Origin: Burkholderiales bacterium RIFCSPLOWO2_02_FULL_57_36
GTDB taxonomy: Bacteria; Pseudomonadota; Gammaproteobacteria; Burkholderiales; Burkholderiaceae_D
DNA length: 42,484 nucleotides
Assembly: GCA_001770855.1 (NCBI GenBank)
Contig: MESE01000130.1
Span: 1 to 42,484 of the forward strand
Reading direction: 5' to 3'
The translations under genes were made by a program, and so were the position numbers. Under the pieces are notes generated by a model. The model did not search any database, was not told the origin of the DNA, and was given only the letters and a program-made list of their open reading frames with translations. Below are positions 9,901 to 24,900 of this stretch, piece after piece. The first letter of the stretch is position 1; each line of letters opens with the position of its first letter.

Positions 9901-12900
9901 GTGAACGGCACACTTACACCGGGCAATTCGAGCCAGGTATTTTCTTTCGACGTCATAGCGGGGGAGCGCTACTATTTTGACGTCAAGTCCATGTCCGGCA
10001 ACGCGATCTGGGGCGTTTATGATCCGACCGGAAGTTACGTCACGGATGCGTATCCGGCCAGTGACAGGGAACCCAACGTCTTCACAAAAACCGGGAAGTA
10101 TTTCCTTTACATCAGCGGGATCAATCCGAACACATTCGCTTCTTTGAACTACAGCTTCAACGTCGTGAAAATTCCGGACAACCCGGTTATCGTGCTCGAA
10201 ACCCTGCTGGTGAAGCCGGCGCCGGATTTGACCATCAATTCGGTCACGCTGACGCCGTCGACTGAACTGCAAACCGGGCAGACCGTCCGGGTGCAATGGA
10301 TTGTCGAAAATCGCGGTTTGTTGCCTGCCACGGGTCTCTGGAACGACCGGATTGTGATTCGCAATCTCGATAACGGCGAGCTGCTGGCCAGCATTTCGGT
10401 TCCTTACGACGCCAATGCGGTGGAGAACGGCCCGATTGAAGCCGGTACATCGCGAACGCGCGGCTACGATGTTCGGCTGCCCGACGGTTCGCCCGGGGCC
10501 GGCCGTATCAGCATTCTGGTATTGGCCGACGCAGATAATGTTGTCAAGGAAGGCAACTCCAACGGTACCGGCGAAAGCAACAATCTGCTTGCCGTTGAAA
10601 CGACAGTCACGTTGGCGCCTTACGCCGATCTGGTGGTGGAAAACCTCACCTTGAATCCGTCCAGCGATTTCCAGTCCGGGCAAGAAGTGACGGTAAGCTG
10701 GAGCACGGCGAACCGGGGCGACAAGGCTGTCGACTTAGCCTGGAGCGAACGTCTTGAAGTACGCAATCTGTCGACTAATGAAGTCGTCGCCATTATCAAC
10801 ATTCGCGACGTCCTGGCGGACGGTGTGCTGCCGGCTGGGAATAGCAGCGCTCGCCTCGCTCGTTTCGTCTGGCCGAGCGGTGCTTCCGCGTCCGGCAATT
10901 TCTCGATCCGGGTGATCGTCGATCGCTCCGGTGAAATCGTGGAAGCGAATATCGCCGGCACCGGCGAATCGAACAACGCCGCGGAAATATTGCGTAGTTC
11001 AGGCCCTGATTTGCTTATCAAGAATTTGCGAGTGGAGCAGGAAGGTCTGCATGCAGGTGATTTAATCACATTGCGTTGGGAAGACTGGAACGAAGGCAGC
11101 AGTTCGACAAGCACCAGCTTCGACGACCGGATCGTCATCAACAATCTCGACCTCGGTACAGTTCTGCTGGACACGCGTTTGCGTTATGACCCGCTCGGTT
11201 TTGCGAATGGCAACGTGAATGGGGCAATTCGTCCCGGCGAATACCGTGAGCGCAGCTACACGTTCCGCCTGCCGGCCGGCTTGCAGGGCACGGGCGAAAT
11301 GCGTTTTACCATAACCGCCGACCAGAATGCCGCGGGTCTTGGTGTCTTGTTTGAAACCAATCTTGCAAACAATGCCGAGACCAACAATAGTGCTGCGGTT
11401 CAAAAAACATCGCTGCGCGGCGATTCCTATGCCGACCTGAAGATCGAGAGTTTGATCGGCGTGCCGTCGATTATTCGCAGCGGCGAAAGCATCAACATCA
11501 AATGGACTGTACGCAACGATGGCGTTGCGCCCACCGATCTGTCTCAATGGAGCGATCGGATTGTTCTGTCGCACGATGCCACGGCGAGTGCCGACGACAT
11601 CGTGCTTGCCGCTTCGGTCACGCATACCGGGTTTTTGCAACCGGGACAGAGCTACACCGCTTCCGCCACGATAGCGCTCCCGGCGGATATTACCGGCGAA
11701 TATTTTGTCATTGTCGACGCGAACAACAACCGTGTCGTTCCTGAAAACGGCCGGTTGTCAAACAATGCGCTGGCGGCCGCAACCGTGCTGGAGTCGCCGG
11801 GCGACCTGGTCGTTTCAGGCGTCTCTGCACCCGAAATCCTGATCGACGATCCAGCAACGCTGAATGTGCAATGGACCGTTACCAACGTGGGCAAGGGGGC
11901 GGTAACTTCCGCATGGACCGATCGTGTCGTCCTGTCCAAGGACGACATACTGGGCAACGCTGACGACTGGGTCGTCGGCGAATATCGGCATGAAGGCACA
12001 TTTGCCGCAGATGCTACCTATACGCGCAATGAGCATCTCTTGCTGCCGCCGGGTAGCGTCGGCCGGTACAAGCTGTTTGTCACGACCGATGCAAGATCGG
12101 AGGTGTTTGAAACCGGTGCGGAGAACAACAACGTCGTCAAGGTGTCGCATAACGTCGACATCATGCCGATCGCCTATGCCGATCTACAGGTCACCTCGAT
12201 TACCGCGGAGGGCGACGCGAATAGCGGAGCGCCTTTGCGTATTAATTGGGAGGTGGCGAATCAGGGCGTCGGCATTACCAGCGTGGAAACCTGGCGGGAT
12301 GACATTTGGCTGAGTAGCCGCTGGGATGGCAGCGACAAGATTGTGGACTTCGGCCGCAGCAACCACCTTGGCCGGCTGGCGGCAGGCGACCAATATAGCG
12401 CCAGCATGGACGTGGTGCTGCCGCCAGGACTCGAGGGTTATTACTACATCATTGTCCGTACCTCCGGGCCGTATACCGGTGGACCGTTTGAGTTCGTGTA
12501 TGCGGACAACAATACCAACTACCTGTCGCTGCCCATCACCTTGTCCAGGTCGGCGGATTTGCGGGTAGAGAGCGTAAGCGTCAAGAACTCCGACACCGGT
12601 GAGGCGGTCGTGGTGGAGGGCGGACTGATTGACGTGACATGGAGCGTGATCAATCAGGGCGAGGCTGCGGCCGTCGGCAGCTGGACCGACAAGGTCGAGC
12701 TGATCTCGAACGAGACCGGCACGGTTACCACGCTCGGAACCTACACCTATGACCGAGGCCTCGATCTGGGTATCCGCTATTCGCGCACGGAACAAGTGTC
12801 GGTGCCGGCCAGAATACAAGGTTTGTATCGAATCAGGGTGACTACCAACTTCGATAACAAGGTTTATGAATCGGCTCAGGCCAAGAGCAACAACAGCCTC

Positions 12901-15900
12901 GTTACGGACAGCGATACCGTGATTGAAATGAATCCGCGTCCGGATCTGCGTGTGACCACCGTGTCCGTGCCGCCGCATGTCACGTCGGGCACTTCGGTAG
13001 GCATACGCTACACCGTCAGCAACCTGGGTTCGGTCGCCACCAGCGGCCGCTGGACCGACAAAGTATATTTGTCGCTAGACGGCATTCTTGATAGCAGCGA
13101 CCTGCAGGTCGGCCAGTTCAGCAATATTTCGGCGCTCGCGCCTACTGACGCCTATACCAATGAGACGGCGTTCATCAACATTCCTATCCGTTATCGTGGT
13201 GAGGCATATCTGATCGTCCTGTCCGATGCGCACGGACAAATCGAAGAGTATCCGAACGAGGGCAACAACGTTTCAGCTGCTAAATTCTATATTGATGCCA
13301 TACCGTTTGGCGATCTGGTCACGAGCGCCGTTGTCGCACCGGATCAGGCCGTTCATGGAACCAGTATCGACGTCAGTTACATGGTAACCAACAGCGGTAG
13401 CGCCACCACGAGAGGTGATCTGGATTCAACCAAGACGTGGACTGACACCATCTGGCTGGCACGGGACAGAACGAGGCCGGGCGCTTACAAAGGAGACCGG
13501 CTTCTGGGATCCTTTACCCATGTGGGCAATCTTGCGGTAGGAGAAGACTATCTGGCGAACGCCAAGGTGACGATACCTGACGATATGGCCACCGGCAGCT
13601 ACTTCATTACTGTCTGGAGTGATACCTATAACGTGATCCTGGAGGACACGCTGGCGTCGAACATCAATCCCGATGATCCAACGCAGGTAGACAACAACAA
13701 CTACAAGGCGCGCGCGATCGGTGTAATCGGACGCACGTTGCCGATCTACGATTTGGCGGTGACTCAGGTATCGGCGCCACAATTGGCCGATGCGGGCACC
13801 GACTATTCGTTCAGCTACACGGTACAAAACAAGGGCGATGCGCTGAATGCGCAATGGAACGACAATATTTACATTACCGATTCGCCGGACTTCGCAACGT
13901 CTACCAAGGTATGGCTCATCTCGTATTACAGCCGGTCGGGGAGCCTCGGAAGCGGTGAAAGCTACACTGTCAGCCAGACGGTACGTCTTGCACCGTCCGT
14001 GGCCGGCGGTTACCTGCACGTGTTTACCGACGCCAACGAGAGGATAAGTGAATCGGCGGAAGCGAATAACCGGCTCGCTATCGTGTCTTCCATCTCGAGC
14101 AAACCGGCAGACCTGCGGGTCAGTTCGGTAATAGCCGAGCCGGAAGTTTTCTCGGGTGAGACAGTCAACGTGAGCTGGACCGTAACCAATCTCGGAAGCG
14201 CGGTCTGGTCCGGAACGCAGAGCTGGCTCGACTCAGTGTATATCAGCAAGGATGCGACTTTTATTCCAAACCGCGCCACCCTGATCGGCACTTCGGTGCA
14301 TACCAACGTTCAAGGTCTGGCCGGCGGCGGCAGCTACACCACCTCCATCAAGGCCAAGCTGCCCCCCGGTACCGATGGCGACTATTACGTCTATGTCATC
14401 TGCGACAGTGAATACGTTTACCTTGACGCAGATGGCCTTGCGCGCGACCGGCAAAACTACATTACGAGCGCTTTCAGGGCCAAGAACGATCTCCCGACCA
14501 ACTACGGGGATCAGGGAACGCAGTCGTATTCCGCATACAACCCGGACATTCTGCCGTATTACGCCAAACAGTCTTCGACTCTGCCCGGCAGCGTGTACGA
14601 GGCCGGCAAGGTTGATAACAACATCGCCAGCACCGCGTTTCATATCACGTATCAGGAACCGGATCTTCAAGTTAAAAATATTACGGTATCCGAGGCTGAC
14701 CCGGCGTCCGGCCAACCGATTACCGTCACCTGGACAGTAATCAATGCAGGCAACCGGGCGACGCGCACCAATAGCTGGTATGACGGCATTTATCTGTCCC
14801 GTGACGGCTCCCTGGATTTGCGCGACTATGCTTTGGTGGATGGTTCGAGCGGCGTGTTCCAGGTGGTTATGCCACCCGACGCGAACCCGGACGACGGACG
14901 AGATGAATTCCTCAAGCCGGGTGAAACCTATACGCGATCGGTGACCGTCAGGTTGCCGGAGTCGATCAGCGGCGACTTCCGTTTGATCGTCAAGGCCGAC
15001 ACCCAGATTATCAAATCCTATCCCTACGGTACGGAAAGCACCATTCTGCCTGGCCTTCCGGTTTTGAGTTTGACATACGCCCGGCCAGGCGACGCTTCCG
15101 GTGCAGTCAGGGAATTCGCTGCCGAGGCTAACAACACCACCTCGATCGCACTGCCGATCACCTTGGCGACACCTCCGGACTTGCAGGTTTCTGTAGTTAC
15201 CGCACCGTCGAATGTGCTTGCCGGACAAACTTTTCCGGTCAGCTATCAAGTTATCAACAAGGGCGGCGATACACCGAGCGATCAAACGCGTTGGTATGAC
15301 CTCGTTTACATATCGAAGGATCAATTCCTCGACGTCAATCAGGATAACTACGTTGGATACGTATTGCATCAAGGCGGGCTGGCGGCTAACGGTACTTACA
15401 ACGCCAATCTGCAGGTAACGGCGCCCAGCAATCTTGACGGCACCTACTATCTGTTCGTGGTCACCGACCCAAGCAACGTATGGGGAACCGGCGCCTTCGG
15501 TCAGGTCCGTGAATTCGGGAATGACCAAAACAATGCGACGGCTGCCGCGCCGATCCGAATCGATTTGCCGCCGCCAGCCGATTTGAAGGTCAGCGGCATC
15601 AGCGTGCCGGCATCAGCCGGTGTCGGCGATCCGGTCGAAATCACCTACACGATTGTCAACGACTCGAGCCATATCGCCTACGGACGCTGGACCGATGCGC
15701 TATATTTGTCCAGCGACAGCAACTGGGACCTTGGCGACGTGTTGCTCGGCAAAGTCGAGCACGTCGGCAACCTTGGCGCCAACGGCAGCTATACGGCTAC
15801 CTTGAAGGCTGCCCTGCCGCCGCTGCGCGACGGCAACTGGCGCATCATCGTTCGCGCCGATATCTACAACGAGGTCTACGAAGGAAAGATTACCTATTCT

Positions 15901-18900
15901 TCTACCGGCCTGAACGTGGCGCCCGGTGAGGCAAACAACCGGCAAGCTTCGGCCTCGACGATCCAGACCACGGTGCCGCAGTTGCAAGTTACCGGCTCAC
16001 TCGCCACCACACTTAACCCCGGCCAGGATCGCTTGTATAAAGTGACCGTCGGCAGCGGCGAAACGCTGCGCGTAAGTCTTGATTCATCGGCGGCGGAAGG
16101 GGCAAATGAAGTCTTCATCCGCTACGGCGACATACCGACCAGTTTTGCGTTTGATGCATCCTTTACCAATCCGCTTGCGGCAGATCAGCAGGCGGTCATA
16201 GCAAGCACTCGGGCAGGCGAATACTACGTGCTGGTGCGAGCACGGCAGGGCGTGGCCAATACGCCGGTCGTACTGCGCGCCGAACTGTTGCCGCTATCGG
16301 TAACCAGGGTGACGCCGGATCAAGGCGGCACCAGCGATGACGATCATCGGTGGGTAACGCTCGATATTTACGGTTCCCGGTTCAAGCCGGGCGCTCTTGT
16401 CAAGCTGGTTCGGCCGGGAGTCCACGAAGCCGAGCCGGAACGCTGGCAAGTGCTGGACGGCACGCATATCGTGGCAATTTTCGATACGCGAACCATGCCG
16501 CATGGCTTGTATGACGTGGTCGTAATCAATCCGGACGGCGAACGCGTTGTCGAGGCGGCGCGCTATCTGGTCGAGCGCGGCATCGAAGCCGACGTTACGA
16601 TCGGTATCGGCGGTCCGCGCACCATCGAACCGGGCGAGCACGTAACTTACAGCGTATCGCTGCAAAGCCTGACCAATGTCGATACGCCATACGTGCGCTT
16701 CGATTTTGGCGTGCCGGAAATGGGTAGCAGCGAAATTATTCTGGGGGGCTTGAAGCTTCCGTACATCATATACTCCAGTAACGCCAGCGGAGCGCCGGAT
16801 GGAAAAACGACGGCCGATTCGGCCAATGTTCAAGTATATGGTCCGACCCCGACCGATGGAACAGGACGCACGGACATTCCATGGGCAAGTCTCGACAACA
16901 CGCAGAACCTGAACGGCTTCAACTTGACGCCGGGTTACGCGTTCGACGTGGCTGCCAACGGTTTTGTCGGCATGACTTTCGACATCCAGACTTATCCTGG
17001 TTTGCGCGAGTGGATAGCATACGACTTTGAAGGCTTGCGCGAAAAGCTGTACCTGATCCATCCGGACTGGAAGCAGCAAGGATTGCTTGATGACGGCGTC
17101 CAGGATCTGGACAAGATTTCCGTCGGACTCGCGGAAAAATTCCTGGGCCATAATCCGGACAATCCCCATATGACCAAGGCGGAGATAAGCGCCATACCGT
17201 TTGCGTTCAACGTGGTCGGTGCAGCTACGCCGCTGACCCGGGCCGAGTTCATCGCAGACCAGACTGCGCACGCCAAACGCCTGCGCGTCGCCATCCTTGC
17301 AGACAAGGATGCACCGACCAGTCTTTCCGTCCTCGCGGCGGACGAGGCGCAATGGGTAGCCGGCTGGCTTGGCGCTCTTGAAACGGCCGGTTTGTTGCGC
17401 CCGCTGGCTGAAGCGCCACCGATTCGCGACAATCCTGAAGTGGTCAGTCTTAATGCGACCCTGGCCGCCGGCATTTTGTTAAGCAAGGGCGGCGACAGCT
17501 ATCAGACCCAGGCTGACATCCTTGGATTCTTCCAAAAAGTTCAGCAATGGTACGGTGACTCGGCGCGCTATGACAACGATCCGAATGCGATCAAGGCACC
17601 GGTTGAGTATTCCGAGCGAGGTAACCCGATTCCTGCCTTGGCCGATCCAGCGGAATTTGACTTGAATGCCGCGCACGAAGCGCACATTGTCAATTTCAAC
17701 GTCTTTGCCGGCAACCAGGCGGAACTTGAGTACTTGCGGCATATCGGCGTGCTGGATGGCGATTTCAGACCGGTTGGTCCAGCCAGTCTGAATCTGGCCC
17801 AGTACCTGCAAAGCGCACAGACCACGACCGGTTCGGAGCTCGTCAGCATGCGCGGTCCCATGGCCGTGCTGGGAACCGACGGAAACAGTTATCTGCCGAT
17901 CGAAACGCAGCTGCCTTACACCATTTCGTTCAGCAATTCTTCCGATGCCGCGATCGGCGAACTGCGCCTCACTACGCAGCTTGATCCGGATCTCGATGTT
18001 CGTACCTTGCGTCTGGGCGACCTGAAGATCGGCGACATTACTGTACATGTACCGGATAACCGCGCGAACTTCCAGGGCGACTTCGATTTCACGGCAAGCA
18101 AGGGATTCATCCTGCGCGTCAGCGCCGGAATCGATCTGTCGACCGGCATAGCCACATGGCTGCTGCAGGCGATTGATCCTGACACCGGTGAAGTATTGCG
18201 CGATCGATCGCGCGGATTGTTGCTGGCCGCCGCAAGCGGCGACGCCACGCAGCAAAAACGCGGTTTCGTCAGCTACAGCATAGCTGCTCTTGAAGGGGTG
18301 CCCTCCGGAGCAGAAATCGTCAGCAGCGCCAGCATTACGATCGACAAGTCGCCACCGGTGGCAAGTGCGGCGGTCAGCGCCAAGCTGGACACCAAGGCAC
18401 CTGTAACGAACTTGCTGGTAACGTCGCTCGGCAACAACGGAGCCGGCGCGCCTGCCTTCGATGTCAAATGGAGCTCCACCGACGACGCCAGCGGTCTCAG
18501 ATCCGTCACGGTATATGTTTCCGAAAATGGCGGCGACTTCAAGATCTGGTTGCGCCAGGTGGCGCCCGAGCAAACTCAGGCCGTGTTTACCGGTGAAACA
18601 GGAAAGCGTTACGACTTCCTCGCGGTCGGCACTGACAGGGCCGGCAATCGCGAGGCCGCGTCAGTGGCCAACGCAGTATTGCCGGACGACGGCAGCCGTC
18701 AACAGGTGCTGGACAGTCTGGGTATCAATGAAGCGCTTGAATCGTCCGCGCAAATGCCGGTTGCCGCAACCACCGACCGCAGCTATGCGGCGAGTGCCGT
18801 ATTCGCTCAGGCCAACCAACTGATACAGGGTCGCGTAGCGGCCGGGTCAACTCCCGATTTGCGGACCGTGCTCGCACCGTTTACCCTGCGCGCCTTTGCC

Positions 18901-21900
18901 GACGGCTACGCGGCAAGCGCAGCCGACATCGGGGCATTGGCCATGGTCGAGTTGGCGGATCACAGCATTCTTGCCAGCGCCGGCGAAGAACGTAACAAGG
19001 TCTATCGTTACGGCAAGGATGGCGGCCGCAACACCGTGCCGCTATTCACGCTGGATGCGCCGGTGCTGGACATGGCGATCGACCTGGTTGGACAACTGTG
19101 GATCATGACCGGCAGCGAACTGCTGCAGGTTGATGTCGATAGCGGCACCATACTGGCGCGTTTTAAGGGACCAGGTGATGCGCCGTTGACGCATGCGCTG
19201 GCGATCCATCCGGAAACCGGACGCATTTATGTGTCGTCCGGTGATGGCATCGAAATCTTCAATCCGCAAGCCGCCGATCCCACCCAGGCGTGGACCCATT
19301 TCAGCAAGCAGCGAGTAGGAGACCTCGCATTCGGCCCGGATGGCCGTCTGTGGGCGGTAGTGTGGACCGGCAGCGAAATTGCCGGCGCCAGCATCAACCC
19401 GACTACCGACATTGTCAGTTTCCCGATGAGCGGCAAGTACGCCGGCCGCGCGGAACTGGAATATCGACTGGCGGGCGTGGTTGACAGCATCGCATTCGGC
19501 CGGGACGGCACGCCGCTGGAAGGTCTGCTGGTCGCCTCCAGCAACCTCAAGCAACGCTCGGTAACTGACAATTTCGTCCAGGCACCGCATCAGGCCGGCG
19601 TCTGGATGATTGAATTGGCTACCCGCCGTGCCCTGCAAGTCGCCAATGGCGGCACGCGCGGCGAAAGCATCGTTGTCACATCCGAAGGCCACATCCTGGT
19701 AGCGCAAACCAACCGCATCGATGAAATTGCATTGCTCGAAGCGCCGCAAATCCAATCCGTAACCATTGCCGATGGCGCATTGATGCCATTGCCGGTGAAT
19801 CAAATCGGCGTGGTGTTCGACCAGGATATGTGGCTGGGACAAGACTACGAATCGGGCAGCGTACTGAATACCGATAATTTCATGCTCACGATGCTGGGTT
19901 CGGGCGCTGCTGTAGTCGTCAACCCGCTAAGCGTCCAATGGAATGCCGCCACGCGGACGGCATGGCTGGGTATCGCCGGCCTGCAAGCCGGACAGTACGA
20001 ACTCGAAGTCAACGCCCGCTTGCAGAGCGGCGCCGGGATTTCGCTTGAGCAATCCTTCACAAGCAGATTCACCGCACTGCTCGAAATGTCGAGCAGCATC
20101 CGCCTCGATTTTGCCAATACCCGGGCTGACCGCATCACCGGTGAAATCAGCTACGACATCAACATTACCAATATCGGCACGGATGACTTGAATGGTCCGT
20201 TGACCTTATTGCTGGACCCGGGCCGCGTGTTTGGCGACCTGATCCAAGGCGCCGAGCAGGGCGCCGGCAATCAAGCCGATTTGTGGATTATCGATTTGAG
20301 CGCTGCGCTTGCCGCCACTGGCGGCAAGTTCCTGGTTGGCGCATCGTTGATGAATCAAACCATCACCATTACACCGATCAGCCTGTTCTCGACGCATCCG
20401 GGTCTGGCCGACCTGGTAAAAGCGGAACTCGGTCATGGCATCTATGCGTTGCCGCAGCAAAATGTGCCGCCGCGACTGATGGTGGAAGGCGCTGCCAATC
20501 CGGATTCGGAATCGGCTGTCGAATTGCCGCCGGCCGCCATCGGCCAGGAATGGACCGGCACTCTTGAAGCAATCGACTCCGATGGGACGCGCTTCTATTG
20601 GCAACTGGTGCAGGCGCCGGCTGGCGTCACCCTGACACCGTCAACCGGCGTGACACCGTCTCCAAACGGCTATCACTCGCGCGCCACCTTGCACTGGACA
20701 CCGGCTGCAGGTGCGGCGGCTGACACTGAAATCGTGGTGCGCGTGCAAGACAGCCGTGGCGGAACCGCGACCAAGCGCTTCCACTTGCCGGTCACCGGCG
20801 GCAATCACGCGCCGGTAGTCGACATTGCCGGCAACATGGTCCTGGCCGAGGGCCAGACCTTGTCGCTGCCGATTGCGGCGGCCGATGAAGATGGTGACCG
20901 CTTTACCGTTACCTTCAGAAATCTGCCTCCTGGCGCGGTCTTCAATGCCGCCACCGGCATGCTGACCTGGACGCCGACTTACGAGCAGGCCGGCATATAT
21001 GAAAACATCACGGTAATTGCAAGCGATGGCATCGAGACCGTCAGCAGCATCTTCCATCTGGCGGTCATGCAGGCTTATCCACAGCCGGTGCTGCCGGCCG
21101 TTGGAACGCAAACGCTGCGTGAAGGCGACCCCTTCGCATTGCAGCTCGCCGGCAATGTGCCGGGCGGCCTGGTGCAGGCGGATGGAACCACCGTCACGTT
21201 GCACTATGTCACCCCGTGGCTGCCTGGCGGTGCGCATTTGAACAACGAAACCGGCTGGCTGGAGTGGACGCCCGGCTTCAATCAACACCGGAGCTATACC
21301 ATCCCGGTCACCCTGGTGGCAGACTGGAAAGCGCCAAATGGCCAGGTCACCAGCAGTTCCGTTACGCGGGACATTACGTTCAACGTTCTCAACGCGAATG
21401 GCGCGCCGCGCTTTGTGGAAACCGGCGACTGGAATGTGCTGGAAGGACAGCCGCTACGCATCAGCGTCTTTGCCTTTGATCCGGATAATCCGGCTTTCGC
21501 GCCCAAAATCCGTCTCATGGACAGTCTCCCGGCAACCGGCGGCTCGGTCAATGTCGCGCCTACCGTCAGTTATGACATCCAGGGATTGCCGGACGGCGCG
21601 AGCTTTGACCAGGAAACGCTTGAAATCGTGTGGGTTCCTGGACGGCAGCAAGCCGGTACTTATCATGTGACGGTGACCGCGACCGATACCGGCGACGGTA
21701 CCGGCATGCCGGCTTCCAGTCATATCATCATTCCAATCACCGTTGCCAACGCCAACCAGGCGCCGGTGATCGGCGATATCCAGAATGCGTTTGTCGACAA
21801 GGGCGCGGTACTGGAAATCCCGGTCACCGCAGTGGATGCCGAAGGTAATCCGCTTACGCTGACGATCACTGGTTTGCCTGCGTTCGCCACGTATACCCAA

Positions 21901-24900
21901 AATGGGTCTGGCGCCAATGGTTCGGCGTCCGGCATAATCCGGTTCGCGCCAGGTGAGGGAACACGCGGCGACTATACGATCACCGTGACCGCGCACGACG
22001 ATGGCGACGGCGACGTGAACCAGGTTCAATACAACGCAAAGAGTTTCATCGTTACCGTTCGCAGTTTGTCGGAAACGCCGGTACTGACGGCGCCGAAGCA
22101 AGTCGTCGCGGTAGTCGGACAGCAGTTGCAAATTGCGCTGAGCGCGAGCGATGCGGATCAGGATGCGTTGAATTGGAATACCGCTGGATTGCCGGCGGGC
22201 GCTGTATTGACCCTTGGCACGTTGTATGGCCAGGCGACGCTGACCTGGACCCCGACCACCGACAATATCGGCGATCACGATATTGAAATCATGGTGACCG
22301 ATAGCGGTTTGCCACCAACCGGCGGCGGTTATGCGCAGCCGCAAAATCCGGTTCCGAATGTCCTGTCGCATCTGATGCGCATACGCGTGCGCGCAACCAA
22401 TGCGGCGCCGGAAGTTCTGGCGGTACAGGTCAACGGCAACGTCGTTACTTCCGCGGTAGCGCCAATCAGCGTCAATGCGACAGAGGGCGTGCCGCTCACC
22501 GTCGAGCTGTTCAGCAAGGATAACGATTCCGATCTGATTACATGGACCACATCCGGTCTGCCGCGCGGCATGAAGCTCGAATTTCCGGCGATTGGTTACG
22601 CAAAACTGTCCTGGATTCCGGACGTATTTGCCGCGCAGGACGGCAATACGGGCACGCCCGGATTGTGGCGTTTCGCCATCAACGGTTCGGACGGCATATC
22701 CAGCTTTTCCCGCACGATCCAGATCGCCGTTCAAAACGTCAACCAGACGCCGCGACTGCTGCCGATTCCGTTGCAACTGGTACAAGAGGGAGATACGCTC
22801 AACTTTAACGTGCAAGCGGTGGATGCGGATAACGATGCCACACGGTTGTCGCTGATCTATGATGCCAACACGCCGGCCGGTGTGTTCTTTGATGCGAATA
22901 CCGGCAATTTTGAATGGACGCCATCACTGGATACGGTCGACAACACGGCCCAGTCCAGCCACGCTTATACGTTTACTTTCCAGGCCAACGACGGCACCGC
23001 CATCGTTACCCAGACGGTCCAGGTTCGTGTGCTGGATGTGAACCGGACACCGACGATTACGACATCGAACCGGACTGTCTTGATCGGGAATACGATCACG
23101 ATTCCGGTTGAATTCTGCGGCGCTGCGGGCGCCGGAATCACGGTCTCCGACCTGGACGGCATCAACCAGACCGAGGCGCTCATCGTCAGCTTTGCCAATC
23201 TTCCGGAGGGAGCGCAATATTACGCGCAGACGCGGCGTCTTAGCTGGGCGCCGGGCGCCGGGCAGGCGGGTGAATACGCAATCACAGTGCAGGTCAGCGA
23301 TGGCCGCAGTGTCGTCAACAGCGTATTTGTATTGCGCGTGGTGTCCGATACGGATGCCAGCGCACCAAAGATCCTGATATCGACCACGCCATCGACGCCG
23401 GTCGTGCCGGGGCAAACTGTGATTGCCACCGTGCGGGCGGATGCCTGGAGCGGGGTTGCCGGCATCGCAGTCGAAGTCCGTGGACTGGATGGCGCCGGCC
23501 AGGCATGGCAAAGCGTGGCGCTGGATGGCGCGGGCCGGCTCAAGCTGATCCCGGCACAGCCCGGCTTGCTCGAAATACGGGTAACCGCCACCGATCGGGA
23601 TGGCTTCGTTTCGACTCGCACGCAGATCGTGAGGGTCAAGGACCCGGCCGACACCGCGGCACCGCAATTGAACTGGAGCGGCCTGCTGACAGGCTCGACG
23701 CTATCTTCCGTTCCCGTCGTATTCAGCCAACCGTCAACGCTGACGGCGCACATGGTGGAGCAGCAAATGATGGGCTGGCGGTTGTTGATCTCGCCGGCCA
23801 ATAGCGACGCATGGACCTTGCTGGCGCAGCAAGATGCGACCGGAACCCGGATCGATCAAGATCTCAACCTGGCTGCCATCGATCCGCGCCAGTTCATCAA
23901 TGGCGTATATCAATTGAAGCTGGTGGCATGGGATGTTGCAGGCCGCATCACCGAGCTGGATACCCGCTTGGCCATCGATAGTACCGAGAAGAATTTCGGA
24001 ACGTATCCCGCATCGGACGTCACTATCACGCTGGCCGGTCACGATCTCGCGCTGACCCGTGAATGGAGCGACCTCATGCAAGGTGGCGGCGACTTTGGCA
24101 ATTGGGGCATGCCGCTGTTGTCTTCACGGCTTACCACGGACCAGCCCGCCACCGTGGCCAGTGGTGCTACGGCGCCGTGGAGCGAGGGTGCGCATGTCTG
24201 GCTGACGGTGCCGGCGGAGTTGTCAATTCCTGGCGTTGGACTGACAAGCCTGTCTTTCACGCTCGGCACGCAAGCCGAACAACTCGGACAGCTGGTCGGA
24301 GCGCCTCGGGTTTTCCATCCGGTATTCAGCAACGCGCAGGGTTGGCAGTTGCAAGCGTTCAGCGGCAGCGTAAACGCCGGAACCGGCGATACCGTGATTC
24401 GCCAGGGACAGTACCTGTATAGCCAGGCTACCGGCCAAGCCTGGGTGCCAAACGCGTATCTGCTTACCGGACCGGACGGCACCACTTACACCCTCGATGC
24501 ACAAGGCGTGATCACGCAAATTGCTTTCGCCGACGGAGTACGCTGGCTGGTATCCGATGCAGGCGTTGCGGCGGCCAACGGCAGCCTGCAAGACCGCGTG
24601 GACTTCCAGCGCGATGCGGACGGCCGGATCAGCCGTGTCTCGTTCCACGACGATACCGGACAACCGGCTGCGATCGCTTACCGCTACGATTCAGTCGGCC
24701 GCCTGATACTGGCGCGCGACGTCAGCGATACAGGTAGCGGCACGCCCTACGCCTATGACAGCCAGGGCCGCTTGTTGACCGATGCGATCACGGCCAGTCT
24801 TGGCGCTGCGGTAAATTGGAGCGGACCAACCGCCACCAATTCGTGGAGCGGCGCGATCGGCGCGGACACGACCACCAGCCTGGCTTTTGCAGTGCGCGCC

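Noticed and set aside
10714..21974. Four RGD tripeptides in the giant protein (near 10714, 11416, 13411 and 21963).
   Set aside because: About three are expected by chance in a protein of this length and composition, and none is in a clearly exposed conserved loop.
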